Assembly (NCBI GenBank): GCA_938015445.1
Contig: CALLPE010000027.1
Span: forward strand, 1-64,000
Length of the DNA stretch: 64,000 bases
Direction: 5' to 3'
From: an uncultured Pirellulales bacterium
Lineage (GTDB): Bacteria; Planctomycetota; Planctomycetia; Pirellulales; Thermoguttaceae
The notes below the pieces were generated by a model. That model ran no database searches. It saw only the letters and a program-made list of their open reading frames with translations, and was not told where the DNA came from. Positions 23,373 to 31,989 of this stretch are shown here, piece by piece. Position 1 is the first letter of the stretch. The number at the start of each line of letters is the position of its first letter. Made by a program: the position numbers and the translations under genes.

Positions 23373-25481
23373 CTACTCGTCGGGCGTCCATAGCTTTCCG
23401 CCGCCGCCTTGATCTTGTCCGGGCATCCAAAGTCCTGCTGCCTGTGGGGCGCTGGTTGTCGCGTCGGCGGCAGCTTGTTGCTGCGCCTGCACATCCCGCG
23501 CGGCTCGCTCTATAAAGGCCATGAAGTACTGTAAGTGCTCCGCCACCCCTTCTTCGTACATGTGCTCTTGTGCCAAATGCGAGAAAACAGCCTTGAACCT
23601 TGTTACGTCATTGCGCATCATGCTGTTTTCCAACTCAAACATATCCCACAAATGGTCGGAGCGGCCGGCTTGAAGGGTTAACGCCCGACCTTTGCGGATG
23701 TACTCCAGTTGCTGTTGCGGGTCTTGGCAGCTCCTGACCAACACCAACAGCGAGAGCATAGCTACCGGCGAGTTTTCTGCGTCAGGCTTTCGGACGATGG
23801 CCGCGGCCAGCTTTTCGGCGGCCACGCGAAAGTCTCTCTCAAAAGCCAGCACAAGCATCTCGTTTAATTGCTCGGCCGAGAAGCGCTCCACTGCCACGCG
23901 ATGAAGCCGGATCAGCGGGATATTCTCTCGCCCGTCAAGCAAGCTTTCCACCGGCGGCGCAAGCTCCAATCCCAAAGCGGCCCGAAGCTCGTTGAAATCC
24001 AGCGGGTACCGGGCGACGATGAAGCCTTCTACGACCTTTATGACCGCCTGTACGAGCAACCGTTTGGCCAGATCGGCCGCAGCGCTGCGCGGCGTAAGCC
24101 CTCCCAGCACGCCTAGCGGCTGATCAGGCCATTGCTCCAACATCACCCGCCGTAGGTGCTGCAAACGCAATTCCTCTTGTCTATGCCTTTGGAGGGCCAA
24201 TGGGCAGTACATGGCGGTCCGGAAGAGCATCAAACTGGCCGAGTCCCGCCACACCATCTGCGTGGTCGGTTCCGGCTTCATCGCCCCGCTGGCTGTGCGG
24301 AGCAATGCTTCTTTGACCGTTTCCCAGGCTGGCGCCCCCAAAGGTTGAAACGACAGCCTTGCTGGCCGATCGGTTTGCCGGCCGTAGTATTCTATCTTGG
24401 CCAATTGGATGGGGATGTTTTCCAGGGTCGGTTCGCCGCCAGGCGGAGGCCGATCGAGCAAGCGATATAGGGCCTTGGGGGGAGGAGATTCGCCTTGTCG
24501 GTCGTACGAGCGGTAATCCACCGGCTCGCACACCACGCAGGGGTTCCCGAGCATCGCCTGCTCGAACTTCTCCGGATCGCTTACTTCCCATTCCGCATGG
24601 AACACGTCCACTAGGTCTCCCAGCGGGTCGTCGTCGACGAGCATCGCCACCGCCAAAGCCTCGGCGGCGTCTTCCCAGTCTTGCGCCATGGCGGCGAATC
24701 GATCGGCGGCCTGGCGACAGCGCTGGGCGTCGCCCATGGTGCTCCACAGTCCGACCATCAGCCCGGCGACCGACACACTGTCGGGGTGCTGCTCAGCAAA
24801 CTGCACGAAGCGGTCCACCGTCTTGCACCAACGCCCGTCTTGGAGCGCAGCGGCCAGGTCGTCATACTCTTTTTTCCAGGGCACTTCGGCTGGGCAAGGG
24901 GGTCCCTGGAAGGTCTCTTTCGCCAGCAGCGAGACCGAAGTGGATCGGTATAAGTTTCGTAACATTTGCTGGGCGACATAGTTGTCCTTGTCGACGTTCA
25001 ATGCCAGCAGCAGCAAGCTCCGGCCCGGCCCCGAAAGCTGCTCCGAGCACAAGGCTTGGGCAACCTCCAACACGGCATCGAAGATTTGCTCTTCCCACAC
25101 TTCGTCAGCCTTGGCAAGCGCCTGGTGGAGCAGCCGCAAGGCTTCTGTGGCTTTGCCCTGGTTCGCCAAGACACTGGCCATGTCGGCCAGGGCTACGCGG
25201 TTGTCCGGATATTGTGCTAGAAACCGTTCGGCATTGGCGGCAATCTCATTGCCCCTTCCCAACGCGCGCAACAGCAACCCACGCCAAGCCAGCAAGCAGG
25301 GTCTTTCCTTGCCGCTGGCCAGCAGCCGGTCCACGTGCTGCAAGGCGGCGGTGAATTGCTCCCCTTCGGCCATTCGCTGCACGCTGGAAAGCTCTGGCAA
25401 CAAGTCGCGGCAACAGAACTTTATCTTCTTGCCCGTCCCACCAGGACAATACGCATACGCCGTAGTTTGATCAGTAGACAT
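23373..25481 (-). CDS. TPR protein with degenerate N-terminal SEC-C motif
   Basis: A 702-residue cytoplasmic protein. The N-terminus YCPGGTGKKIKFCC (residues 11-24) resembles the zinc-binding SEC-C motif CPCGSGKKYKxCC but has Gly in place of the second Cys, so zinc binding may be lost. Residues about 30-280 are alpha-helical TPR-like repeats (for example EGEQFTAALQHVDRLLASGKE, YPDNRVALADMASVLANQGK). The rest is helical without an enzyme motif, and the tail is Gln/Ala/Gly-rich. No signal peptide or membrane segment is seen. A role as a scaffold is inferred from the TPR fold only. It precedes nuoA on the same strand by 261 bp. Confidence 0.8.
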   Translation of the reverse strand: MSTDQTTAYAYCPGGTGKKIKFCCRDLLPELSSVQRMAEGEQFTAALQHVDRLLASGKERPCLLAWRGLLLRALGRGNEIAANAERFLAQYPDNRVALADMASVLANQGKATEALRLLHQALAKADEVWEEQIFDAVLEVAQALCSEQLSGPGRSLLLLALNVDKDNYVAQQMLRNLYRSTSVSLLAKETFQGPPCPAEVPWKKEYDDLAAALQDGRWCKTVDRFVQFAEQHPDSVSVAGLMVGLWSTMGDAQRCRQAADRFAAMAQDWEDAAEALAVAMLVDDDPLGDLVDVFHAEWEVSDPEKFEQAMLGNPCVVCEPVDYRSYDRQGESPPPKALYRLLDRPPPGGEPTLENIPIQLAKIEYYGRQTDRPARLSFQPLGAPAWETVKEALLRTASGAMKPEPTTQMVWRDSASLMLFRTAMYCPLALQRHRQEELRLQHLRRVMLEQWPDQPLGVLGGLTPRSAAADLAKRLLVQAVIKVVEGFIVARYPLDFNELRAALGLELAPPVESLLDGRENIPLIRLHRVAVERFSAEQLNEMLVLAFERDFRVAAEKLAAAIVRKPDAENSPVAMLSLLVLVRSCQDPQQQLEYIRKGRALTLQAGRSDHLWDMFELENSMMRNDVTRFKAVFSHLAQEHMYEEGVAEHLQYFMAFIERAARDVQAQQQAAADATTSAPQAAGLWMPGQDQGGGGKLWTPDE

Positions 25482-25780
25482 CGATCGGCTCGATCATGGG
25501 CCCCTGGGAATATGCAGAATGCAGCAACCGGCAGTTGCTACGCTGCGCTGTCGCAATGGTATCAGATTTCGCTACTGCACGTCAGGGGGAAGGAGGCAAA
25601 ACTGTGTTGGCGCAAGCCGCCAGACGTGTTCCCCGGTTGGCAGAGGCGCCCTTCGCTACCCCTTCGCCCTCAGCACAACAACAAAGCACAGCAACAAAGT
25701 CGAAGCTGCTGCCGGGGCGGTACAGACAGACGCTGCTGGCGCTCTGGGCAGCGGCTGTCGGCGCTCGAATTCCAGCAGTG
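25482..25780. other. Spacer between the SDR gene and the TPR gene
   Basis: About 300 bp with no supported gene. It includes an ACAACAAAGCACAGCAACAAAG stretch split as two imperfect CAGCA/CAACAAAG copies near 25675-25697, and the promoter of the TPR gene is expected here. Confidence 0.45.
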
Positions 25781-26560
25781 TTACAACCGCTGAAGCGTCA
25801 GTCCGCCGTCGACCATGATTACTTGTCCGGTAGAGTACGGCAAATCGCCGCGCACCAGCATAGCCACGGCTCGGCCCACGTCTTCCGGCAGTCCCCAGCG
25901 GGCCTGGATGCACAGCCCCTGCGCGATGAGCTTGTCGTATTTTTCGGTCACGGCGGCAGTCATATCGGTCTTGATAACACCGGGCCGGACTTCGTACACC
26001 GGGATGCCGTACTCACCCAGCCGCGCTGCCCACAGTTGAGTGGCCATGCTCAGCCCAGCCTTCGACACGCAGTATTCGCCTCGGCTGGGCGAAGCGACGG
26101 TGGCCGAAATCGACGAGATGTTCACAATGCAGCATTCGTACTTAGGATTCTGCTGTTTTTGTTCGATCATCCATCGGGCGACGGCTTGAGTGAGGAAGTA
26201 CGGCCCTTGCAGGTTGGTGCGCAATACGCGCTCGAAGCTCTCCTCGGTAGCTTCTAAGATATCTGCTCTGACCAGCGGTGCCACGCCAGCGTTATTGACC
26301 AGCACGTTCAAGCGGCCGAAGTGTTGGCGCACCCGCTCCAAAAACGCCCCCCGCTGCGCTGGGTCGCCCACGTCGGCCTGGCAGTACAGCACATCGGCCC
26401 ACAAGCGCCGCAATTGGCCCAGGGCGTCGGCAACGGCCGCCTCGTCGCGCATGCCGCAGATGGCCAGATCGCAGCCTTCGCGAGCCAACTGCTGAGCGAT
26501 GCCAAAGCCGATTCCCCGCGTCCCGCCGGTCACCATGGCCACTTTTCTAGTGATAGGCAT
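25781..26560 (-). CDS. Short-chain dehydrogenase/reductase (3-oxoacyl-ACP reductase type)
   Basis: A 259-residue classical SDR. NAD(P)-binding TGGTRGIGFGIA near the N-terminus, NNAGV, and the catalytic Ser...Tyr-x-x-x-Lys (NISSISA ... YCVSKAG) are all present, and the C-terminus has the GQVIMVDGG motif. Cofactor preference and substrate are not evident. Proteins of this type are often annotated FabG-like; in this context (divergent from a PfkB sugar kinase) a sugar or polyol dehydrogenase is equally likely. The start at 26560 is supported by GAAAGGTG just upstream. A 24-bp repeat array lies in the divergent spacer. Confidence 0.9.
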   Translation of the reverse strand: MPITRKVAMVTGGTRGIGFGIAQQLAREGCDLAICGMRDEAAVADALGQLRRLWADVLYCQADVGDPAQRGAFLERVRQHFGRLNVLVNNAGVAPLVRADILEATEESFERVLRTNLQGPYFLTQAVARWMIEQKQQNPKYECCIVNISSISATVASPSRGEYCVSKAGLSMATQLWAARLGEYGIPVYEVRPGVIKTDMTAAVTEKYDKLIAQGLCIQARWGLPEDVGRAVAMLVRGDLPYSTGQVIMVDGGLTLQRL

Positions 26561-26678
26561 TCTGGCACCTTTCGGCAATCGATTGCAGCACGCAGCAGAT
26601 GCCGCCTCCGGCGCACTTGTGTCCCACAGACCTTCTGGTACAACGATTTTCTACCAGTTGGCCGTCTGAAAACGGCGC

Positions 26679-26888
26679 AGTGGCGGACAATCCGCTGATA
26701 ATAGCTGGTGATAATAGCTGGTAATACTGGCGTACAAATACTGGCCGACAGCCGCCGACAACAGCGGTGTAAAATCCGTCGGCAACACCGGCCGACAGTG
26801 CGCCGACAACGCGGGCGCAAAACGCACCGATAACACTGGCGCATAATCCGCCGTGAGCACGGGCGGACAATCCGCCGGCAACCAGCAG
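26679..26888. repeat. 24-bp degenerate tandem repeat array
   Basis: From 26751 to 26870 five contiguous 24-bp units align (starts 26751, 26775, 26799, 26823, 26847), with a partial sixth at 26871. The shared core is roughly CCGnCGACAACAnnGGCG followed by a short A-rich end. More decayed units, some of half length (AGCTGGTGATAAT-like, 12-13 bp), extend left to about 26679. Units differ at many positions, so the array is old or evolving fast. It fills most of the 357-bp spacer between the divergent SDR and PfkB genes. Units abut without spacers, so it is not CRISPR. Confidence 0.85.
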
Positions 26889-26917
26889 TTCCCTGCAACA
26901 CTTTAGGAGTACACGTC

Positions 26918-28015
26918 ATGCCGCTAGAAATCAAGTCACCCCAGCAGTGCCGTTGGGACGCAGTGGCGTTGGGCGAAGTGATGCTGCGGCTCGACCCAGG
27001 GTGCACGCGCATCCGCACCGCCCGGCAGTTTACCGTCTGGGAAGGCGGGGGCGAGTACAACGTGGTGCGCGGCCTGCGGCGCTGCTTCGGCCTGCGCACG
27101 GCCATTGTCACCTCGATTGTCGATAACGAAATCGGCCGCTTGCTGGAAGACCTGATGCTCCAGGGCGGAGTCGATATGTCGCACGTGCGCTGGGTGCCGT
27201 TTGATGGCATTGGCCGCTCCGCCCGCGTAGGACTGAACTTCACCGAACGCGGCTTCGGCATCCGTGCAGCGGTGGGATGTTCCGATCGGGCATATTCCGC
27301 CGCCTCGCAAATGAAGCCCGGGGATGTGGATTGGCCACGCATCTTCCAGCAGGAAGGCGTCCGCTGGTTTCATTGCGGGGGAATCTTCGCGGCGCTTTCG
27401 CCCAGCACTGCCGAGCTGGCCATCGAGGCGATGCAGGCCGCCCGAGATGCAGGCACGATCGTGTCGTTCGACCTGAACTTCCGCCCGTCGCTGTGGAAAT
27501 GGCAGGGTGGCTCGGCCCGGGCGGTGGAAGTCAACCGCCGTATCGCCCCACTGGTGGACGTGATGATCGGCAACGAGGAAGACTTCACTGCGGCGCTGGG
27601 TTTCCAGGTGCCTGGGCTGGACGAGCACATTTCGGCCATCGACCCGGCCAACTTCAAGCGGATGATCGCCGAAGCGGTGAAGACCTTCCCCAACTTCAAG
27701 ATTGTGGCCACCACTTTGCGCAACGCCAAGACCGCCACGCTCAACGACTGGGGAGCGATACTCTGGGCCGAAGGCCAATTCTACGAGGCCCCCTTGCGCG
27801 AAAACCTGGAGATTTTCGACCGCGTCGGCGGCGGCGATAGTTTCGCCTCCGGTATGATCTACGCCTTGCTGGCCGGCAAATCGCCGCAAGAGGCCGTGCT
27901 GTACGGCGCTGCCCACGGCGCGCTGGCGATGACCACCCCCGGCGATACCAGCATGGTCACACTCAAGGAAGTCGAAGCGGTGATCCACGGCAAAGGGGCG
28001 CGCGTAGTGCGGTGA
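26918..28015 (+). CDS. PfkB family carbohydrate kinase (2-keto-3-deoxygluconate kinase-like)
   Basis: A 365-residue ribokinase-family sugar kinase. Seen: ALGEVMLRLDPG at the N-terminus, the GGGEYNV substrate-binding loop, SFDLNFRPSLW in the middle, and the C-terminal PfkB signature DRVGGGDSFASGMIYALL with the catalytic Asp. The LNFRPSLW segment and overall sequence resemble 2-dehydro-3-deoxygluconokinases, which phosphorylate KDG in uronate breakdown; another sugar is possible. A TAGGAGT ribosome site precedes the ATG. It is divergent from the SDR gene, and the pair would fit a sugar-acid route. Confidence 0.88.
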   Translation: MPLEIKSPQQCRWDAVALGEVMLRLDPGCTRIRTARQFTVWEGGGEYNVVRGLRRCFGLRTAIVTSIVDNEIGRLLEDLMLQGGVDMSHVRWVPFDGIGRSARVGLNFTERGFGIRAAVGCSDRAYSAASQMKPGDVDWPRIFQQEGVRWFHCGGIFAALSPSTAELAIEAMQAARDAGTIVSFDLNFRPSLWKWQGGSARAVEVNRRIAPLVDVMIGNEEDFTAALGFQVPGLDEHISAIDPANFKRMIAEAVKTFPNFKIVATTLRNAKTATLNDWGAILWAEGQFYEAPLRENLEIFDRVGGGDSFASGMIYALLAGKSPQEAVLYGAAHGALAMTTPGDTSMVTLKEVEAVIHGKGARVVR

Positions 28016-28094
28016 ACAGTTGCCGGGGATATAGAATACTTAGGTGTACGAAACTGATAAACGACACTTCGGTGCAATAGCCATGTACGACATC

Positions 28095-28196
28095 GCGCGG
28101 CACTATTGGTATCGAATGCTGCGCGGCACTAGCGATATCGGAAACCCCACGGAAATGGTGCTATAGAACACTGTTCTGCAAGAAATCTGCAAGAAA
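28095..28196. repeat. Two adjacent tandem duplications (26 bp x2 and 11 bp x2)
   Basis: GCGCGGCACTA begins units at 28095 and 28121 (26 bp each, about 18 identical positions). TCTGCAAGAAA is duplicated exactly at 28175-28185 and 28186-28196. Both lie in the spacer before the aldo/keto reductase. Confidence 0.85.
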
Positions 28197-28276
28197 GAGA
28201 TACGACGCTGCGCTGCAACAGTGCGGCGCAAGAGGGACGTTACCAAAAACGAACACAGCGTTGCAAGGTTCAAGTT

Positions 28277-29443
28277 ATGCAATACCGTAGTTTCGGAAAG
28301 GTCGATTATCGGGTATCTGCGCTTGGTTTCGGCTGCATGAGGCTTCCCACGCTGGGAAAGCCCGAGCAGATCGACCGGCAGCAGGCCGTGGAGATGTTGC
28401 GGTACGCAATCGACCACGGGGTCAACTACATCGACACGGCATATCCGTATCACGGGGGCAATAGCGAGCGGGTAGTGGGCGAAGCGCTGCGCGACGGCTA
28501 CCGGCAGCGCGTTGCGCTGGCCACCAAAATGCCCTGCTGGATGGTTGAGCAGCCGCCCGACTTCGACCGCATCTTCGCCGAGCAGCTCCAGCGCCTGGAG
28601 ACCGATCGAATCGACTTCTATCTGCTCCACAACCTGCAAGCCAAGTTTTGGGAAAAGATGCTGCAACTGGGCGCGCTGGAATGGATGCAGAAGAAACGGG
28701 CCGCCGGTCAAATCCGCTGGCTGGGGTTTTCGTTCCACGACAGTTATGAAGTGTTCCAGCAAATCATCGACGCTTTCGACTGGGATTTCTGCCAGATCCA
28801 GTACAACTACGTGGCCGACGAGGTCCAAGCCGGCATCAAAGGCCTGAAATACGCGGCGGCCAAGAACATCGGCGTGGTGATCATGGAACCGTTGTTCGGC
28901 GGCACGCTGGCCAGTCCGCCGCCTCCGGTTCAACAGATACTCGACCAGTCGCCGCTGCGCTTGCGCGCGGCCGATGTGGCGCTGCGCTGGCTGTGGAACC
29001 AACCTGAAGTGTCCGTCGTCCTCAGCGGCATGAGCAACATGGAGCAAGTCGAGCAGAACGTAGACAGCGCGTGCCGTTCCGGCGCAGGATCGTTCACCGC
29101 CGACGAGCAACAGTTGATCGAGCGCCTCCGCGCAGAATACAAACGGCTCAATCCCATTCCCTGCACGGCGTGCGGCTACTGTCTGCCGTGCCCAAACGGG
29201 GTGGCCATCCCCGACAACTTCATGCTGTACAACAACGGCCTGGTGCTGGGCGGCAACACGCAAATGCTCAGCCGGGCCACATATTACTTCATGCCGCCCG
29301 AGAAGCGCGCCGCGCAGTGCGTCGCCTGCCGAGAGTGCGAAGCGCGCTGTCCGCAAAGCATCGAAATCAGCCAGTGGATGCCCCGAGTCCATGAGGAGTT
29401 GTCGCGTCCGGTGCCGGGCTTGACCGACGCGCAAAGCTCGTAA
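28277..29443 (+). CDS. Aldo/keto reductase with C-terminal 4Fe-4S ferredoxin domain
   Basis: A 388-residue fusion. The N-terminal TIM barrel (about 1-275) has the AKR tetrad region: NYIDTAYPYHGG (Asp, Tyr), ATKMP (Lys) and LLHNL (His). The C-terminal part has two Cys clusters: C296, C299, C302 and C305 (PCTACGYCLPCP), and C348, C351, C354 and C358 (CVACRECEARCP), typical of two 4Fe-4S clusters. This class is widespread in planctomycetes, clostridia and thermophiles. The physiological substrate is unknown, and the clusters suggest ferredoxin-linked electron transfer. It is likely monocistronic. Confidence 0.93.
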   Translation: MQYRSFGKVDYRVSALGFGCMRLPTLGKPEQIDRQQAVEMLRYAIDHGVNYIDTAYPYHGGNSERVVGEALRDGYRQRVALATKMPCWMVEQPPDFDRIFAEQLQRLETDRIDFYLLHNLQAKFWEKMLQLGALEWMQKKRAAGQIRWLGFSFHDSYEVFQQIIDAFDWDFCQIQYNYVADEVQAGIKGLKYAAAKNIGVVIMEPLFGGTLASPPPPVQQILDQSPLRLRAADVALRWLWNQPEVSVVLSGMSNMEQVEQNVDSACRSGAGSFTADEQQLIERLRAEYKRLNPIPCTACGYCLPCPNGVAIPDNFMLYNNGLVLGGNTQMLSRATYYFMPPEKRAAQCVACRECEARCPQSIEISQWMPRVHEELSRPVPGLTDAQSS

Positions 29444-29819
29444 CCCCTGCTGTCCGGTGGGAGTTAGCGCTTCCGGCACGCAGCGGCCCAACGTGCGGCG
29501 CCTCCGCTGGTGGGAGCTGAGCTGAGCGCTTACGCGTCCGGGGCGGGTTGAGCAACGCGGCGGTGCCGTCCGTCGCTGCTCCCAACACCGCAAGAACTAC
29601 CGCGCCTTTGTCTGGCCGCCCCTACTTTCCACAGCCAACTCCGAGCGATAGGTTAGAAGCGCCGTTGCGCCGGCTTGTTACGGCCCGATCCCTCCGGCAG
29701 ATGACGGTTTGCGGCGGGAGAGCGTGCGTTGTCGGCTGGCCAGCGGCAGTGGCTGGGACGGCATATCGCCGCTTGCCCGGCGCTGGTGGAATCCATCGGC
29801 CCCTATCGCAGGGGAATAT
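29444..29819. other. Intergenic region before the ACT-domain gene
   Basis: No gene is supported. An in-frame extension of the ACT gene from 29709 is less likely than the ATG at 29820 with CAGGGGA upstream. Two imperfect GGTGGGAG...AGCGCTT segments lie near 29457-29475 and 29509-29532. Confidence 0.5.
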
Positions 29820-30407
29820 ATGAAAACACGCTATCCACATACGTATGTGCTCAACGTGATGTCGGACGATCATCCCGGCATCGTGGCGGCGGTGAGCCAA
29901 TCGGTCGAATCCTTGGGAGGAAACATCGACGCTTGCAGCCAAACCGTGCTGCGCGGCTACTTCACGCTGATAATGATTGTCAGCACCCCAGAGCCGCTCG
30001 AGCCACAGCAGCTTATCGATCGGGTGCGCGCTGCCGGCGGCGCTTCCGCCTATCAGGTGATGGTCCGTACCGCCATGCCCAGCGAAGGCTACGCGCCAGG
30101 CGAACCTTGCGACCGATTCGTAATCACCGCCTTCGGCAAAGACCAGCCGGGCATTGTTCGCCGCTTCAGCCACTACTTAGCCGGCAAAGATATCAACATC
30201 GTCGATCTGTACGGGGACCGCAGCGGCGAGGAGTTCGTGCTCATCGGCCAGGTGGAAATCCCCACGCATTGGGACATCCGCATGTTGCAGGCCGACTTGG
30301 AGGAAATGGGCAAAGAGCTGGGCTTTACCGTAAAGTTGCAGCACGAGAACATCTTCGTGGCCACCAACCAGTTGCGCTTGACGCGCGCACCACAGGGATC
30401 GCTCTGA
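29820..30407 (+). CDS. Tandem ACT-domain regulatory protein (GcvR/UPF0237-like)
   Basis: A 195-residue protein of two ACT domains. Repeat 1 begins TYVLNVMSDDHPGIVAAVSQ and repeat 2 RFVITAFGKDQPGIVRRFS, each with the D-x-PGIV turn that binds amino acids in ACT folds. Single-ACT UPF0237 proteins and double-ACT GcvR proteins share this signature. No DNA-binding domain is present. The stop lies one base before the UPF0210 gene, and linkage of an ACT protein with UPF0210 is a known conserved pair, so the two very likely act together. The ligand is unknown. Confidence 0.9.
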   Translation: MKTRYPHTYVLNVMSDDHPGIVAAVSQSVESLGGNIDACSQTVLRGYFTLIMIVSTPEPLEPQQLIDRVRAAGGASAYQVMVRTAMPSEGYAPGEPCDRFVITAFGKDQPGIVRRFSHYLAGKDINIVDLYGDRSGEEFVLIGQVEIPTHWDIRMLQADLEEMGKELGFTVKLQHENIFVATNQLRLTRAPQGSL

Positions 30408-30408
30408 T

Positions 30409-31782
30409 ATGTTACGCACCGACGAGATTCTCTCCACGATCCAAATGCTTCATGCCGAGCATCTTGACGTCCGCTCGGTAACCCTGGCGCTGAACGTCGA
30501 AGATTGCGTGGCCCCCAGCGTCGATCATCTGTGCCGCAAACTGCGGCAGAAGATCGTCTCGCGGGCCAGCCGGCTGGTGGAAATCTGCCAGCGCGTGGGC
30601 GCAAAGTACGGCATCCCGGTAATCAACAAACGGCTGGCCATCTCCCCGGCCGCGGCGCTACTGGCCGGCCACGGTCGCTCGGCCGCCCTGGCGGTGGCCA
30701 AGACGCTCGACGATGCGGCGGCCGAATGCGGCGTGGATTTCGTGGGCGGATTCACCGCCCTAGTCCACAAGGGAATCACCGCCGGCGACGAAGTAGTGAT
30801 CCAGTCGTTGCCCGATGTGTTGGCCCAAACCCAGCGCGTGTGTGCATCGGTCAACGTGGCCTCGCGTCGGGCCGGTATCAACATGGACGCCGTACACCAG
30901 ATGGGCCACGTGCTGCTGCGCATTGCCCAGGCTACGGCCGACCGCGGCGGCTTTGGCTGCGCTAAACTGGTAATCTTCGCCAACATCCCGGAAGACAACC
31001 CCTTCATGGCCGGGGCGCACTGCGGCGCAGGCGAACCAGAAGCAGCCGTGAACATCGGCGTTTCCGGCCCTGGCGTGGTCGGCAGCGCACTGAAGCGCCG
31101 GTTGGCCCTGGGCGACAAACTCACCCTGGGCGACCTGGCCGAAGAGATCAAGATCACTAGTTTCCGCGTCACCCGGGTGGGCGAACTGATCGGCCGCGAA
31201 GTGGCCAAAGAGCTGGGTGTGGCCTTCGGAATTGTGGACTTGTCGCTGGCCCCCACCCCGATGGTCGGCGACAGCGTGGGCGAGATATTGCGCACCTTGG
31301 GCATCGAGCGCATCGGCGCGCCCGGCTCGACCGCCGCCATCGCCATGCTCAACGATGCGGTGAAAAAGGGCGGTTTGTTCGCTTCCAGTTCGGTGGGCGG
31401 ATTGAGCGGGGCGTTCATCCCCGTCAGTGAAGATGCCGCCTTGGCCGAGGCCGTCGGTCAAGGCCACTTGGTGCTGGAAAAACTAGAGGCCATGACCAGC
31501 GTGTGCTCGGTGGGCCTGGACATGATCGCCATCCCCGGCGACACTCCGCCGGAAACCATCGCCGCCATCATCGCCGACGAAATGGCCATCGGCGTGGTCA
31601 ACGATAAGACCACGGCTTGCCGTCTGATTCCGGTGCCAGGGGCAAAGGCCGGCGATATAGTAAACTTCGGCGGGTTGTTCGGCTCCACGCCGGTCATCGA
31701 GGTCCGCAATCCCGGCGCCAGCAGTGCGTTTGTGCGCTTCGGCGGCCGGATACCCGCCCCCGTACACTCCTTAAAAAATTGA
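30409..31782 (+). CDS. UPF0210 (DUF711) family protein
   Basis: A 457-residue protein matching the UPF0210 family in length and along its sequence, for example IVSRASRLVEICQRVGAKYGIPVINKR, FANIPEDNPFMAGAHCGAGEPEA and GDSVGEILRTLGIERIGAPGSTAA, each seen as contiguous conserved blocks. Structures of the family show a glycyl-radical-like barrel without the radical machinery; no reaction is established. It starts one base after the ACT-domain gene, so the pair forms a two-gene operon; amino-acid-responsive control is an inference. Two GC-rich direct repeats follow the stop. Confidence 0.92.
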   Translation: MLRTDEILSTIQMLHAEHLDVRSVTLALNVEDCVAPSVDHLCRKLRQKIVSRASRLVEICQRVGAKYGIPVINKRLAISPAAALLAGHGRSAALAVAKTLDDAAAECGVDFVGGFTALVHKGITAGDEVVIQSLPDVLAQTQRVCASVNVASRRAGINMDAVHQMGHVLLRIAQATADRGGFGCAKLVIFANIPEDNPFMAGAHCGAGEPEAAVNIGVSGPGVVGSALKRRLALGDKLTLGDLAEEIKITSFRVTRVGELIGREVAKELGVAFGIVDLSLAPTPMVGDSVGEILRTLGIERIGAPGSTAAIAMLNDAVKKGGLFASSSVGGLSGAFIPVSEDAALAEAVGQGHLVLEKLEAMTSVCSVGLDMIAIPGDTPPETIAAIIADEMAIGVVNDKTTACRLIPVPGAKAGDIVNFGGLFGSTPVIEVRNPGASSAFVRFGGRIPAPVHSLKN

Positions 31783-31870
31783 CTCGCTAAATTGACTTGC
31801 TCAAAAATCGACTCGCGGCAATCTGCGGCTTGATAATCTCGATGGTCTTGGCAAGCGACTGCTCGCCGGC

Positions 31871-31969
31871 CGAAAATATCGCCCCCGCCATCGCATCTGC
31901 ACCTTGGCCTGCGGTTCACCGTCCGCGCGCCACGGTCGAAAATATCGTTTCCGCCATCGCATCTGCACC
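31871..31969. repeat. 33-bp direct repeat pair upstream of the oxidoreductase gene
   Basis: GAAAATATCG...GCCATCGCATCTGCACCT occurs at 31871-31903 and 31937-31969, with only three mismatches in the middle (CCC vs TTT). Starts are 66 bp apart; the second copy ends 21 bp before the ATG. They could be paired protein-binding sites or a plain duplication. Confidence 0.85.
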
Positions 31970-31989
31970 TAAGCAGCGGAGGTACGCCC

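Noticed and set aside
26679-26888. CRISPR array
   Set aside because: Units of 24 bp are contiguous and degenerate, with no unique spacers and no cas genes.
26530-27342. Minus-strand open frame containing 8-residue Cys/Arg repeats across the 24-bp array
   Set aside because: The repeats come from array units whose length is a multiple of three. The frame crosses into the sugar kinase gene antisense and lacks a plausible start.
28103-29593. Minus-strand open frame of 496 codons opposite the aldo/keto reductase
   Set aside because: The plus strand encodes a complete enzyme with all motifs; the antisense frame is a mirror of its codon bias.
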